Of a DNA stretch of 64,000 nt, positions 36,380 through 48,580 are shown in pieces (position 1 is the stretch's first letter; each line of letters begins with the position of its first letter). Where the stretch lies: contig NC_089724.1 in NCBI RefSeq assembly GCF_035083965.1, positions 10,720,910 through 10,784,909 of the forward strand, written 5' to 3'. The position numbers and the translations under genes were made by a program. The notes beneath the pieces were generated by a model. That model made no database searches and was not told where the DNA came from. It saw nothing but the letters and a program-made list of their open reading frames with translations. The stretch is from Branchiostoma lanceolatum. Lineage: Eukaryota; Chordata; Leptocardii; Amphioxiformes; Branchiostomatidae.

Positions 36380-36820
36380 AACCATAGTGGAGAAATTCTG
36401 GCGAAAATCGCGAAGCCAGCGGACGGAAAAAAAACCTTCCACCACTGTCACCAGAACTGGGGCACGCTATCCTCGCACGACCCGAGGCGTCCCTGAATCT
36501 AGTTCACGGACCTGTCGAAGGCGGTTCCACGCGATTCCCGCCAAAGTCTCGGTACCTACCCGTCCTGGGCCGCTCTCCTCGTGGTTTTACAAGCTTCTCG
36601 GAGAGACAAAGGGGGTCGTGGTGGTGACCCAACGGGCCTCGCGCCTGAAACGGCACACGTTCAGCACGTCATGCACGTCCCGATCTGAGAATTATGGGTA
36701 AATTGTGAGGCGCGTCAGATCAAGTTCAACCTGCGCATCAGAACGAGGCTAATCGGTCAACCGATTAGTACGTCACAGGCCTCTGACGTCATGGCATGTG
36801 ACTGGACGCTTCGACTTCCA
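36380..36820. promoter_or_regulatory. CpG-rich patch with a CRE-like site
   Basis: High local CG density (such as ctcgcacgacccgaggcgtccc and gaaggcggttccacgcgattcccgcc) and a full tgacgtca cAMP-response-type palindrome at about 36784-36791 suggest a promoter or enhancer. The open frame across it is likely incidental to the GC content. Confidence 0.3.
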
Positions 36821-37998
36821 TACTTAAATAAACTACTAGTATGCTTGTCAGTCACGCATTCGATTTGGAGGCACAATATTGATACTATTTTGCATGATAT
36901 AAGCAAACACTACAACTCGCTTAATTAAGACGCGAAGTTTTTCCCCTCAAATAATTAGAAATGGGTATTTCAAAAAAACTAGCCCCTGGTCAATTCTTAC
37001 GCCAATTAATTTTGCCTTGAAATGGAGGCATTTACATGTAAAGCCATTGTGTTCGGTGAAACTTAGGTCTTTTATTCAAATGGAGGCTCCACGTTTATTA
37101 AAATGATAACCCACACACAGAGAGAGATAACAAAATAAACCGACGACTGTCTTTGGAAAAGTTAAGTATTTACCGGTAAAGTGACTCTATTCACTATCGA
37201 TGTAAGAGGGTTAACAGACAGTGCGGTCATGAAACATCGTGGATCTGTTAAGCTTGGTAGTTTTTTTTCCAAAAGATTAGTTAAGAGAAGCCTGAGAAAA
37301 TGGAGAGGAGAATGTATAAAACAAAATCTTTATAAACTATAATGAAGAAACATGAATCATGATTAACTTAATTATACAAGAGAAACGTCATTCAGGGCTG
37401 GATTAATAGTCAGAAAAGGATACGTAAGGCACTAGTATAGAAGTTTCCGACATCCCATATGAGCCGCAACAGAAACTTTGCCCTCCAGTAACCCCGCCTA
37501 CGTGTAGCAGTCACGTGATCTTTTTTGGCGGGAATTTCGACGCGGGAAAAATGCCTGGGGAGGGGGGCAGTTTTCTTTGTTTGGTACACCGGTACACATA
37601 CTAGTATTTGTTAGTATTTGAGAAGTATTGGTCGATCTATGGGAGACTTGTAGCTTCAAGACGAAACTGAAAATAGGTCTCTATCGTCTCTGTAAGAATA
37701 GGACGATCTGATGTTCACAGACGTGACTGAAAACGTTATTTTCCTGCTCGTCTTTTAGTAGCCTTTTTAACGCTAGGTTAACGTTTACCTTCCGCTTCGT
37801 TTGTTTGGATTGAACCCGATCTGCTGTCCAAAGAAAGGCAGCTGGCAGCCTTACTTGTAGCAATGGGGGGCTCGAAGGTATGTTGTAATACTGTTCAAAT
37901 TGTACTCAGATTAAACTGCGTTTGGCCTTATTAACCAGTGTTGGATTGTGATTTTTTTTAAACGATATTATCAGCAAGCTACCTGAGCAGGTAACAAA

Positions 37999-38071
37999 GC
38001 CCGGTTAGCTCAGTCGGTAGAGCATGGGACTCTTAATCCCAGGGTCGTGGGTTCGAGCCCCACATTGGGCG
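37999..38071 (+). tRNA. tRNA-Lys (CTT)
   Basis: A 73-nt cloverleaf starts gcccggttagctcagtcggt and ends cattgggcg. The D-arm (gctcagtcggtagagc), anticodon loop (actcttaat, anticodon CTT) and T-arm (gtgggttcgagccccac) are all regular. The acceptor stem GCCCGGT/ATTGGGC uses G:T wobbles at two positions. There is no intron and no encoded CCA. A T-rich stretch follows (attatttt, then atttttc), suitable as an RNA polymerase III terminator. Confidence 0.96.
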
Positions 38072-41000
38072 AAAATTATTTTGAAATTATTTTTCTTCCC
38101 TATCAACCTTTTAAGTGCAGTGCGTCAGAACAAGGTTTCAAATGCCAACACGTTGAATATTGCATCAATCCTTGAAATAGCCATTCAAGTTGGGCACCCC
38201 TGGGGACTGTTCATGCCGAACCAATAATGAATAAATAGATGAATAAAAAAATTAATAAAAAAAGAAGCAGATACTAATGATGTAAACTGTGTGCAACGAA
38301 AGCAGTAAAAGATGAAAAATATTTTATTAGTAAAAAATTAAATACATTTTATCTGCGAATGTTAACGTTCCACATTCGAAGCCGAAAGAAACAGATTATT
38401 CCTGAAAGTATCCGAAATCTCTACTGAAGCTTTTCTAGATTGAGAAATCCACAGAATTGACGAAACTCATATTCCTTCTGAAATCATCCAACCCACCAAT
38501 CATCGAAAACGTGGAATTTCTATTTTCCACTGCTTTCAAAGAAACTTATTATTATTTACCAATGGGTTCAAATTTAATGAACACACACATTGTCGGGCAG
38601 TGGCATTAGACACATCATCCTATACACAGTGGTCCGAATGACCATAGCATGTTCTGTTGTCGTAGTGTTGATGTAACAAAACAATCATATCGAAAACACG
38701 AAGTACACCACAGATTTATGCCGCCATTTATGAAATAGAAATTGCTGTGTGTGTATTTGTACTGGAGCATTTTCAAAGACGAACATGCCCCTTCATCTAT
38801 TTTCTCATTACATGCATTCTAGTTCTATGAAATACCGCCTGTCGTTAAGTCCTTATTGCTAGATGATTGGCGCAAATTGAGTGAGGAGATGTGAAACGAT
38901 AGCAGACAACATTGGATTAATAATCCCATATATAATCATCAATAACCTCAATCAACATCTGAAGCATTCATATAAGCTAACTTCTTACTGCAAAATAAAT
39001 TAATTTAACAGAGAGTAAGGTAGTATGGAATTATTTTCTGATTGATACCATTTGATACAGTTATTCTAAGTTTGATTGGTCTGCAAGGTTTCTTTGGCTG
39101 ATTTTCTATTGAAAATAAGTCAATTAGATTTCAGTTTTTGTTCTGCCGAATTGCGATTGAATTGAATTCTTATCGTACATAGTAATCTTAGGTTATTTGG
39201 CTTTAACGTTTTGAACGGTTTGCCTATTAATAAGCCACCCAGCAGTTCGCCCGCCGTAGATTTCTCGACAATATATATATGATTCACCCATGAGAGAGGC
39301 AGTAGGGTGTCTTCTGTAAAGCAATAACTCATGATGATTGATTTAATTCTCACCAATAAGCCGCCAGACATGTCGATTAGTTCAATATTCAATAATGAAC
39401 CACTTTGCTGTCAAACATTTTCACACCGAGCGTTTGGACAGTACAGTAACTACTTGCGAACTGGTCAGGTACTGCAGTGTTCTGTCTGGTGTTACATACT
39501 ACATGACCCTACATACGTAAGGGAAAGACTACACTAGCTGATATCATGGTCATTCATGGAGGATGCGTGTGCTGAAAGCATTGAATGTGCACGTGACTTG
39601 ACATCTCACTTCTGCATGCATGTAAGCCCCCATTCGTGTTCTATAGCCCTTCATCAACGGAAAATAAATATTTTCATCCATTGAAACATAAAATGAAGAT
39701 ACACGTACGTATATCCGTCTATCTTTTTTTGGCATCATAGGGGATTATGATATATTTTGCTAATCTATTGTTGATTTTATATGAAGGTTCATTTCATGTA
39801 CATTCTTACAAATTATTCTGTCATTTACTTTCATCCTTTCAGCGCAGTACATTATTTTGTTATTTCAACAATTTGGGCATAGTGCACCCCAACATGTAAG
39901 AAATGGACCCCAACAGTAACTCTTATGTCGAATGTGTGTTGAAATGATGCAATTTTATCACGATATGTCCCTCCGTCATTCCGTATTTCTTCGATCCTGT
40001 AAACTGTTTTTATTATTTTCTATACAGTGCATGTTTCATATACCCGTCATTCCCACAATCCCTCTTATTGTTACCATACCTCCTTTTCTTTGCTTTTTCG
40101 TGTTCAGATGAGCAGCTCAGATGTTAATCGACAGATGCTTCTACGTGGTCCACCACTCAATTGGTCTATCACTAGTGAAGGAGATTGCTAGTAGCTGTCC
40201 TTTTGTATCTAAACATCCAATACTCTCTATAATTGCATTACTGTAAAGATGACACTCGGAGTAAATTGTCTCCCGTGCATGATACGTCACGATACGTTAA
40301 TGTCCCGGATGAGAGAGAAGAGTCTTTTCCATATTTTCGTCTTTTATTTATTCTTTGACTCTTTACCTAACGTTATATCTTAGCTGAGGTGTTTGACTGG
40401 TGTGAAGGCACCTCGGCGTATTTTCAAGCTAGAATATTGTACAGTTATAAGTAATTATGATATTATTACACAGTATATACGTGTACGTTTTTAGGTCCGA
40501 CTTTTGCAGGTTCAAACAATCATCATGGTGTATATGACGTCACACGCAAACATCCTATAGTCTCAACTGATATATACTGACTACGGTTGAGTTGTATAAA
40601 GCAAGTAGGTGGCCGATCCACTTTTTTTCCAATCCTGCTACATTTCTGAGGCAATAATGTTGACAGGGATCGTTCGCAGTTACCAAGTCTACAAGGAAGT
40701 TTCTAGATCTGAGCAAGTTGTAAGTTCTGGAAAAGCATGGCTTTCTTAACAAGCAGTTTGGACGTAACTCTCCTGGCCTTGCTACTAAGTGAAACAAGCA
40801 TCAATTTCTACATAGCTTGTACTGTTGGTAGAAGTAAGAGAAAAAGAGAGCTTGTTTATATGTCCTCCCAAGGTTTCAAGCTGGACGCCCTAGGATATCG
40901 TAAAGAATGAAACTTCAATATTGAGAAGTCTTCAAAGTACCATTTTGTGTGTGTTTCGAATTCACCAACATATTGTGATTTGAAGCGTTTCCAGTCTAGA

Positions 41001-41626
41001 CTTTTTCGGTTTTATGCCAGTAACAGTACGTAAATAACGATAACATTAATTTGAGTTGGAAATGTAACTTTGGCATATGGCTTACAGTTTTGTCCTGTTT
41101 ACAACCGCGTTTGTGTCGACATAATCAGATTTACTCAAGCCGAGTTCTGGTGTTGTAGACACCCATTGATGTTCTGAGGCAAGTAAGAACATGCATGTCG
41201 TATGGCAGTGCGATTATATGTTCTATTGCTGCTGTTGATTGAAAATGGAGACAGCCGATAGTTACACCTTTCCAAAACATGTTCTAGTTTTCTGGATCAG
41301 TCCCATTGCTGGCGACTCCTTTGTTGAAATTTTTTTTCTTGCTCCCTCGTCTTAATATTACGCTTTCCATCCTATTCAAATGCCTGGTGTATAGAAAAGC
41401 TGCAGCTAGTAAAGATGTCAGTACAAGGACAGAAATGGTGGTCGACTTTGATGCAGTTCCCTTTAGTTTTTAATAATTAACCAGGTAAAGCTCATTTTTT
41501 TCCATGAATCATACACCAGATTTTGCTTCTTTTGTGATATTTCTTGCGTTTTTTTTTAAATCTCACAATTGCGACTCTCTTCAAATTCTGTACCTTCTTT
41601 TTTAAGGAGATGAAACAGTTGTTAGT
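38072..41626. other. Gene-free stretch
   Basis: No exon, RNA gene or repeat array is supported. The DNA is AT-rich with unremarkable short frames. Confidence 0.35.
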
Positions 41627-41912
41627 AGACAATCACGTGTAGTTTGTGACATTTGCTGCGGATTTAGTAAGGAAATTAAATTCTGCAGAGCGGACGTACT
41701 TCTGATATTGCCCAACTCCCGGACGTAACCCCGCTGGATTATGATCGGGGCGGCGGTTTTTGTGCCTGAAGCGCAGGTCCCAGACGTATCAAATCGTAAT
41801 CACCAGTTGGTTAATTTTCCTGCTTTTCATTTGCTGGGCTGGGGAAGCCGATTATACTCATATTGGTGTTGTGTAAACAACCGCCACACATTGAAACTGA
41901 TATCGACGAGGT
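41627..41912 (+). repeat. ~286-bp sequence, left member of an inverted pair flanking the homeobox gene
   Basis: From agacaatcacgtgtagtttg to tatcgacgag this interval matches the reverse complement of 49413-49694, including gcggacgtacttctgatatt and ggggcggcggtttttgtgcc. Divergence is low in the middle and higher at the end nearer 41912. There are no terminal inverted repeats. The origin is unknown. Confidence 0.85.
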
Positions 41913-41966
41913 GGGTACGTTCAGTGCAGTTTAGTATACATCACACTGTGTATGTGTGTGTGACTT

Positions 41967-41970
<4 letters not shown>

Positions 41971-42022
<52 letters not shown>

Positions 42023-42024
42023 TG

Positions 42025-42091
<67 letters not shown>

Positions 42092-42119
42092 GTGTGTGTG
42101 TGTGTGCGTGTGTGTGTGT
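41971..42119. repeat. Compound microsatellite (TG)n-(TC)n-(TG)n
   Basis: There is a pure TG run at 41971-42020, a pure 63-bp TC run at 42027-42089 and a TG run with one C change at 42091-42119. The TC run is a pure pyrimidine strand. Confidence 0.97.
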
Positions 42120-44546
42120 TAGGTATGTATGAAAAGTTGAGTGACTATAGTTACATGTGCCATGTTTGGATAAAATTCTTTTGATACAAATGATATCTTT
42201 CCCAAACGTCAAGTTATACACGGCAGAACATACCATACCTCGTACAGGGCTCTAAACTCCACGTTACTCCATGTAAGATGAGTATGTATTATTCACGCCA
42301 TCTCTCTCAAATTTTGATCCATATGTAAATTTAATCAAAGAAAGGCGCTTGATATGTTTGTTTACTTTTGATACCAACCAAACTCCATTCTCACCCTTTC
42401 CTTCCTACACTGTACCTGTCTTAGTTTGAACATATTTTCCCATCTTGAGGGGAAAACTGAGTCTTTTTTACGCGATTCCACTCTTACTTTAAGCAGTAGG
42501 AAGTAGCTGATATTGCCCAACACAATTTTCCCTCTACATTTCTCAGCATATCATAAGGTGAAAAAGGACTGTCTATCAGTTTTCTGATGCAATGTAGTTT
42601 ACAACGTGAGTCCCAGGTGTACATGTACCTGTTCATGTAAGATGGTATTAGATGTCTACAACCAACTTCTTTAGTATAATAACTGATTTGATACATCTGG
42701 TTGTAGAAAATTAGTTTCTATTCAGTATTTTTCTTTTTCATTTCGACAGAAATAAGTCGGAGATTTCAATAAACTACTTCTTTCAGTCTTCCCGCAAACC
42801 AATTACACCACCCAGTTCTCAGGGATGCCTGAAATGTACTTCTCTTTGATAAAAGGTAGACATAACGTGTTATGATTACACTTAAAATTCCTTGCTAAAT
42901 AGTCGGGTAAGATGTATATAGCAAACATAGGTGTGCATTAATTTGTCACAAACAAATATTGTATGTTTTCTGCCATAATTACAGCCAGTCTTTGTCGCTT
43001 TTATTAAGTTTTATTTTCTAAAAGAAAGCAACTGAAGAGAAGGTTTTCTTTGTGGATTGAAACGGTCGGCAACTTCTGACATTTTTCCTACCGAGGGTTA
43101 AGCCAGCAAGCTAGCAACTCCAATGGATCTTTACAAATCAAATTGTCGTCTAGTTTCAACATAATTGGGGCCAATTCTTGCGGTCATACCATGTTTTGTT
43201 CTACGCGCGTATTAGCCACACACGAACATAACGATGTCAGCGGCTAGTATCGCCTCGTCTGGCCCTTGGAGTCTGCTTACACCACCGGAGAGAGCGAACG
43301 ATTTCTTCGGGGCAGGGTTTACCCACTGCCGAGGAAATTCATGCCCAGCTACGTTGAGAAGTGATGGTGTTACTGAACACACCCCAGTACAAACGCACAC
43401 AGGCACATGGATAAAAGTTATGTTTGAACAAATTTGCAAGTTCTGCACGTGAACGATCTATCCCTTCCCATCTTAAAACAGCCCAAATCTTGATGCCATT
43501 TCCTCAAAGATGATTCATTGATATTTTCTACGGCTTGCGGTTCAATGATAGAATTGGCCAGGGCGTTAATTAAAAGCATGTATATTTATCACATCGAACA
43601 TTTATTGATTCTTCATAAGATCAAGGTCATAAGGTAGAATATACGTTCGTGATTGTTTATCGACACAATAAGGAGGCGTCATAAGACACGCATTCACTCA
43701 CAGTAAACCGTACACATACTGACTGATGATATACATTTAGTATACGTATAATTTTCAAAGTTACAAGTTTAAATGATACAATCAATATTCCTTCCTATTT
43801 TCTACAGGTGCCAAAAAAGGGGGAATTTTTTAGACAGTGATATATACAACAGGCAATGATAATTGGCAACTGGATATCTGAAAATTACTACTAAGCACTC
43901 GTTAATCATTGTAAACAGCGATAGCAGTGTCCTCTTTTTCCTCTTATCAAGTGGTATCATATGTACGTTTTGGTAACGCTACCCCCTCCAAAATGTTGAG
44001 CAAATAGTCACTTTCGATTCCTTGAGATGTACGTTTAAATAAATGTAATGTTGCCAATTTTTTAATAAAAAGGTTAGGAGGTCTATATATCAACAATAAA
44101 CAACAGAGAATTAAGAAAATAATACTCTCGATCCGTCCATGACCAATTGCAAGTTTTCTTCATGTAAACATAATGAGGAAATTATGTTTGAAACGTACAG
44201 TTAACAACAAAATGTTCTGGCGTTTACTGATTTCCCCGGTGGAGAATGCATGATGATATAAGTCACCAAGTATCCGGGCTCAATTCGAATGTTGATATCA
44301 GACAATCGGGGAAATTGAGAGAACTGTTCTGATCGCAAGCTCGACGAACACGGAGAAAATATGCCCTGCCTCACTTGCATGCTCGTTTTATTTTTCATTT
44401 TTATGTGAAGGAAATAATGGCAGGTGCCAAATATCTTGAAGACAAAAGAAGGCCAAAAGTTGTAGAAGTTACAAAACCTATCACTGAATCACAGCACAAA
44501 ATACATGTAGAAATGTCGGCTCTTTTTTCGTTGCTATTCATTACTT
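42120..44546. other. Region downstream of the homeobox gene
   Basis: No coding exon is supported. On the minus strand an AATAAA (plus strand tttatt, 44387-44392) lies about 155 bp after the homeobox stop codon and is a plausible poly(A) signal. The remainder is AT-rich, with many ATTA/TAAT cores of the kind homeodomain proteins bind; this is expected by chance in such DNA. Confidence 0.35.
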
Positions 44547-44900
44547 TCAGTCCTCTTTTTCTTCCTTTTCTGACTCAGCCGGTGATGTTTCTTGTGCATG
44601 TGCTGGGCATGTACTTGTAACGTTCTCGGCAGCTGCAGGTTTTTTTGGGAAGGCCATGAATGGTGCCCCGTAGCCCACTGCTTTGGGGATGTTTAGGAGC
44701 AGAGGATTGCCTTGGGTTGGGAAGAGGTGTGGGTACAGACCGAGCAGGGGGTAGGGGGGTAAATGCCCGAGGGGGTCGAACCGTGAGAAGGGTCCGTAGT
44801 GGAGACGCTCTCGGGAGCCGTCGGGGAACTCCACGTCGCCCATGTCGTGCAGGTGCTTCTCACGCTTCCGCCATTTTGCTCGGCGGTTCTGGAACCAGAC
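44547..44900 (-). CDS. Homeobox gene, exon 3 (recognition helix and C-terminus)
   Basis: The acceptor is cataccacag, followed directly by [15 protein letters not shown]. The segment after the homeodomain includes [18 protein letters not shown] and a Pro/Leu/Tyr-rich stretch, then a poorly structured tail ending [10 protein letters not shown] before the stop. There is no OAR motif at the C-terminus. Confidence 0.93.
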   Translation of the reverse strand, partial: VWFQNRRAKWRKREKHLHDMGDVEFPDGSRERLHYGPFSRFDPLGHLPPYPLLGLYPHLFPTQGNPLLLNIPKAVGYGAPFMAFPKKPAAAENVTSTCPAHAQETSPAESEKEEKED

Positions 44901-47900
44901 CTGTGGTATGACGGAAAACATATCATCGGACATTGTTCATCTAGAGTACAGTCATTAGGTACGACTCTGAGTGAAAATCAGAGTCACATATACTTTCGTC
45001 TTCCCAACACCAACCCACATACTAAATATCATCATGATCCATCCAGAGGTTCTTGAGTTATGCTGACCACAAAATCCGAAAACACAGACAGACAGACAGA
45101 CAGACAGAGACACAAACAGACACGCAGACACGCCAAAAACAATATCTCCATTCTTCATGGAGATAATGAGGCTGTTGCAGTGCTCCAGGAACCTACTTGA
45201 TCACGGGACCCCCATTTTCAGGGACATGGAACATGTGTTTAGAACTTAAGTATTGGAAGTAAAACATGGAAGTATTTTCACAAGAGACGCCTAGCTAGAC
45301 ATGCAGGATTTTCTTTTTATTGTAAGAAAATATAATTATCTTTAAAAACAACAACAATAACAACAATCTGATGCAAGGCAGGGAGCAGAATGAAGCCATA
45401 CCTGTCTAGTGGCTCAAGGGTGTTATTTTCTGGTGAGTTGTTGAGGGACTACCCTAAAGATTTATAAATAAACATGGCGGGCCATCATCGTTTTCGCGAC
45501 CCCTACCCATCTGCCAATAAAGTAGGGACCCATGATGCATCCACAGCTTCTCAACCTATGCAGGCAGCAGGCACACACAGCTGACAAGCGGTACCGAAAA
45601 CATAACCTTCTTGGCGAAGGTAATAAATATATAACAACATTTAGCCTAACCTGCACACGTGACTCGGGCAGGTTCACCCTCATGGCCAGTTCTTCGCGCA
45701 TGAATATGTCAGGGTAGTGCGTCTGGCGAAAGGCTCTCTCCAACTCTTGCAGTTGTCTGGTGGAGAAAGTAGTCCGGTTCCTTTTCGGCTTCTCACTGGT
45801 CGCAGGTTTGCTTGATTTCTTATCGTCTTCACTCATTTCTTTTCCTAGAAACAAAGGAAACATATTTGTAGTAATACTAGTAAATAAACATGAAGTCTCC
45901 GGGTGGCAGGTGCTCAAGACGAACGAACAAAATATTAAAAGATTATCAGCTGTGTATGATCCTTAGATAATTTCATATTAAGGGTTTGGCCGTGAAGTTT
46001 GTTGTGTACGCAAAATGATATCAATGCCAAAGTGAGCCCAAATGACAAATAGAATTAAGATCATTCTTTTTTAAGCTTAACAGAGGGTCTATGTTCTATA
46101 AATCTGTGTACACCATTCAATGCTACGAAAGCATACAATTACATCATATCATGCTTTGACCACGCTGAGATACTCTTGTACTAAATGATTCGATTTATGC
46201 TACTCAAATCTGCATGATGCTAGCGAAGAAAGATAAAAATAAATAAGTAATCTTTCCGTTGCATTACGAGAACACTTCGAACATACATGCAGCAAACAAT
46301 GCTAAAAAAATGATACAGGAATATCCAAACGGGAGACAACAAGAAAGATAACGCTACATCCACAACCAGCATAGCACCTGTTAGGTTTTACTGTGGTTCG
46401 TACGAAATTCCTAAGTTGTCAGACAGGGAGAAATGTGCGGGGGAGGGTCCGTGTGTGAATAGCCTTCAGCGTTTGACATTCTCCAATCAGGTCTACTTCC
46501 CACGTTTGTGTTTGCGATATTTCATAGTACAAATCAGTATTTCATCAGGGATCCAAATTTTAGTGTTATATATTAATATAACACGGTATGATGAATAAGA
46601 AGTCATGAAGGTGCAAAATTTGAAAGAAATTATGATAACAGAAGGGTTGATTATTAGAATATGCAAATACTCGGTGATATCTGTGCGGTTCTATATCCAC
46701 ACAAGTGCTTGAGCTACAATATGCAACATTTTTCATAAGTTGCAAAGTAGTAAAGAAATAAAAGTCTCCTGATATTCCTACTAGCTTTTTACTTCGATTC
46801 AGACGGAGAAAAATATACTCTCGGCCGCGCGTGAAAATAACCAACATTTTCGTTCTCGCACATAACTCCGAATTATAAAGACTGAAATTTGGATCAAATT
46901 TAGCAACCAATACATAATATTCTCCCTACCACGTCCACGTACAAACAACGCATAACATTTGCTATATATACATACAAGCAGCGGCAAGTGTTGTACAAAA
47001 AGAACAATTAATAAACAGGTTTTTTCTCATATATAAGCTCTATATGAATGTATGAAACACCCCATGATCACCCATTCTGTTGAGATTTTAGAATGGAAAA
47101 CATTATGACTCATGAGGAAGGCCCTACGCTGCCCTGTTAGCAGATATTATAGTATCTCAGCCCTATAGCATCAGAAAATTGGTCATTAAATTAATAAATT
47201 GAGTCTCATATGGCCTCTGCTTCGCGAAACAAGCACATTAGGTTACGTACAATGTTCTGTGTCGTGCCTTTCCAGAACCAGTCAGAATCTGTTCCCGCTG
47301 TTAGTTTCGCATTAAGTTGAATAGCCAAGATTCGGCGAGCGATGCACTTGGAGAACCGCAAAGGAACGCAACGCATCCATGGCCACTAATTTTTCCATTA
47401 ACCTTTCCCATTTAAGACTTTATGCGATAAAAATGCTCCAAATATCCCATATTGAAAAAAATAACAACGCGTAACGTCGAGAAAAACCAACCGCGCACTC
47501 TGCTAGTATAGACTACATGTAGGGTTATCAATTGAATATGATAGTAAGAATTATGGCGACAGAGATATTCAGTTTGTTGCCAGGTACGGCATATGTCATC
47601 ACCCATTAGGTCGCTTTTTCGTGGATGAAATGACACATGATATAAAATACTAAAATACAATATGTTGTTTTTTAAAATTTCTATGTACTAATCCATGGAA
47701 GGATATAACATCTCAGACAACATCCACTGGTTGATATCCACACAAATAAAGCATTTGTTTTAAAATATATATTACAGATCTTCATCATGATTCAACAAAA
47801 TGGGGTTACAGTAAGTCTAGAGCAGTCTCATCTCCGCTGCGCTGGGGGCTGAAAAAAATAGCAGAAATTGTCAGGGGAGCTCCTTTAGTACTCTCCAAGC

Positions 47901-48580
47901 AGAGGTGCCCCGGCTTGTTCGGCACGTCGTTTTAGGCGTTTCTATCGGACTTTCTAATTATAATGTTGTCTTTTTGTCCGCCAGCTAAACGGACAAAGAG
48001 AAAACTTGACAAAATAGAAAGCCCGAAAAAAACCTAAGAAGACGTCAAAACGAAGTCGGAGAGTACGCCTATGAGGGGCTTGGTCCTTCAGTGGGGCACG
48101 AATATCCCCCTTTATCAGGCGAACTCCGATGGCAAATAGTTCAGGCTATTTTGTCCATTTCTCCTACTTTTCAGTCACCGAAAGAGTCTGATGGCGACAC
48201 GGTTTTAGTAAAGGAGAGGGAAGGGATGAAAACAAAAACTACGAAAAGCGCGTGCATTGGTGCAAGAAAGTTTTGTTGTCATCTCTCATACCTGTGTCCT
48301 TCCGCGTGTCTTCCCGCTGACTTCCATGACTCCCGGCCCCGTCTCTCGTCATGTCCGCCGACGACTGAGCTTCTATCCCCAGAAGACTTCGGATGGAGAA
48401 TTTATGCCGAAAATTTGCCAGTGCGTCCTCGTCGGCAGTAGTCTCCGCGTTGCCGTCACCACAGTCCTCTGGCATCTCTTCGGCGATGGGTGAGTCTTGC
48501 TCCCGAGGGACTTCGTCGCCCTCTCCGCTGTCGCGTCCGGCGGTCTCAGGGTCGCACGGGCTGCCGGTCACCTCTGACAT
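44547..48580 (-). CDS. PRD-class (paired-like, Q50) homeodomain transcription factor, 3 exons: 48580-48292, 45844-45651, 44900-44547
   Basis: Predicted 278-aa nuclear DNA-binding protein. Exon 1 encodes an acidic N-terminus and an octapeptide/eh1-like repressor motif, [10 protein letters not shown] (residues 61-70). The homeodomain (about 116-175) opens [19 protein letters not shown], continues [20 protein letters not shown] and ends [14 protein letters not shown], with glutamine at position 50. Its intron falls between homeodomain positions 46 and 47, the usual site in PRD-class genes. Phases close exactly: exon 1 ends in phase 1 (ACAG|GTATGA), exon 2 starts after tttctag and ends in phase 0 (GTGCAG|GTTAGG), and exon 3 starts after accacag. 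The C-terminus is proline-, leucine- and tyrosine-rich ([14 protein letters not shown]) with an acidic tail. No paired domain and no OAR motif are seen. The exact family is uncertain: ISX-like, or one of the lancelet Aprd genes, are the likeliest options. Confidence 0.9.
45088..45107. repeat. (ACAG)n microsatellite in homeobox intron 2
   Basis: A short run of acagacagacagacagacag followed by imperfect continuation (agacacaaacagacacgcagacacg). It lies in the intron between homeobox exons 2 and 3. Confidence 0.8.
45651..45844 (-). CDS. Homeobox gene, exon 2 (homeodomain residues 1-46)
   Basis: The acceptor is ctttgtttctag and the donor is GTGCAG|GTTAGG. The exon supplies a lysine-rich linker and the first two and a half helices of the homeodomain, ending at Q46. 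Translation read past the donor loses homeodomain character at once, confirming the border. Confidence 0.93.
45845..48291 (-). other. Homeobox gene intron 1 (about 2.4 kb)
   Basis: A phase-1 intron between the octapeptide exon and the homeodomain exon. No further coding exon, RNA gene or repeat was recognised in it. It is AT-rich, with many TAAT cores. Confidence 0.6.
48292..48580 (-). CDS. Homeobox gene, exon 1 (octapeptide exon)
   Basis: The start codon at 48580 opens [20 protein letters not shown]. The exon encodes 96 codons plus one base and ends at ACACAG|GTATGAG. The octapeptide sits 35 residues before the exon boundary codon. Upstream DNA (48581-48900) has several CG-containing stretches and is the expected promoter side, but no TATA box was identified with confidence. 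Confidence 0.85.

Larger units (their letters stand above)
32925..37998. other. Mostly gene-free stretch with promoter-like GC patches
   Basis: No confirmed gene. GC- and CpG-richer patches lie at about 33600-33830 and 35840-36820 and are annotated separately. The element caagatggcgcc at about 35189 resembles a YY1-type core promoter motif. Remaining DNA is AT-rich without supported features. Confidence 0.35.

Noticed and set aside
41741-42025. Frame shared with 49400-49582, suggesting a protein family
   Set aside because: The match is explained by the inverted DNA repeat. The frames run into microsatellite or unrelated sequence.
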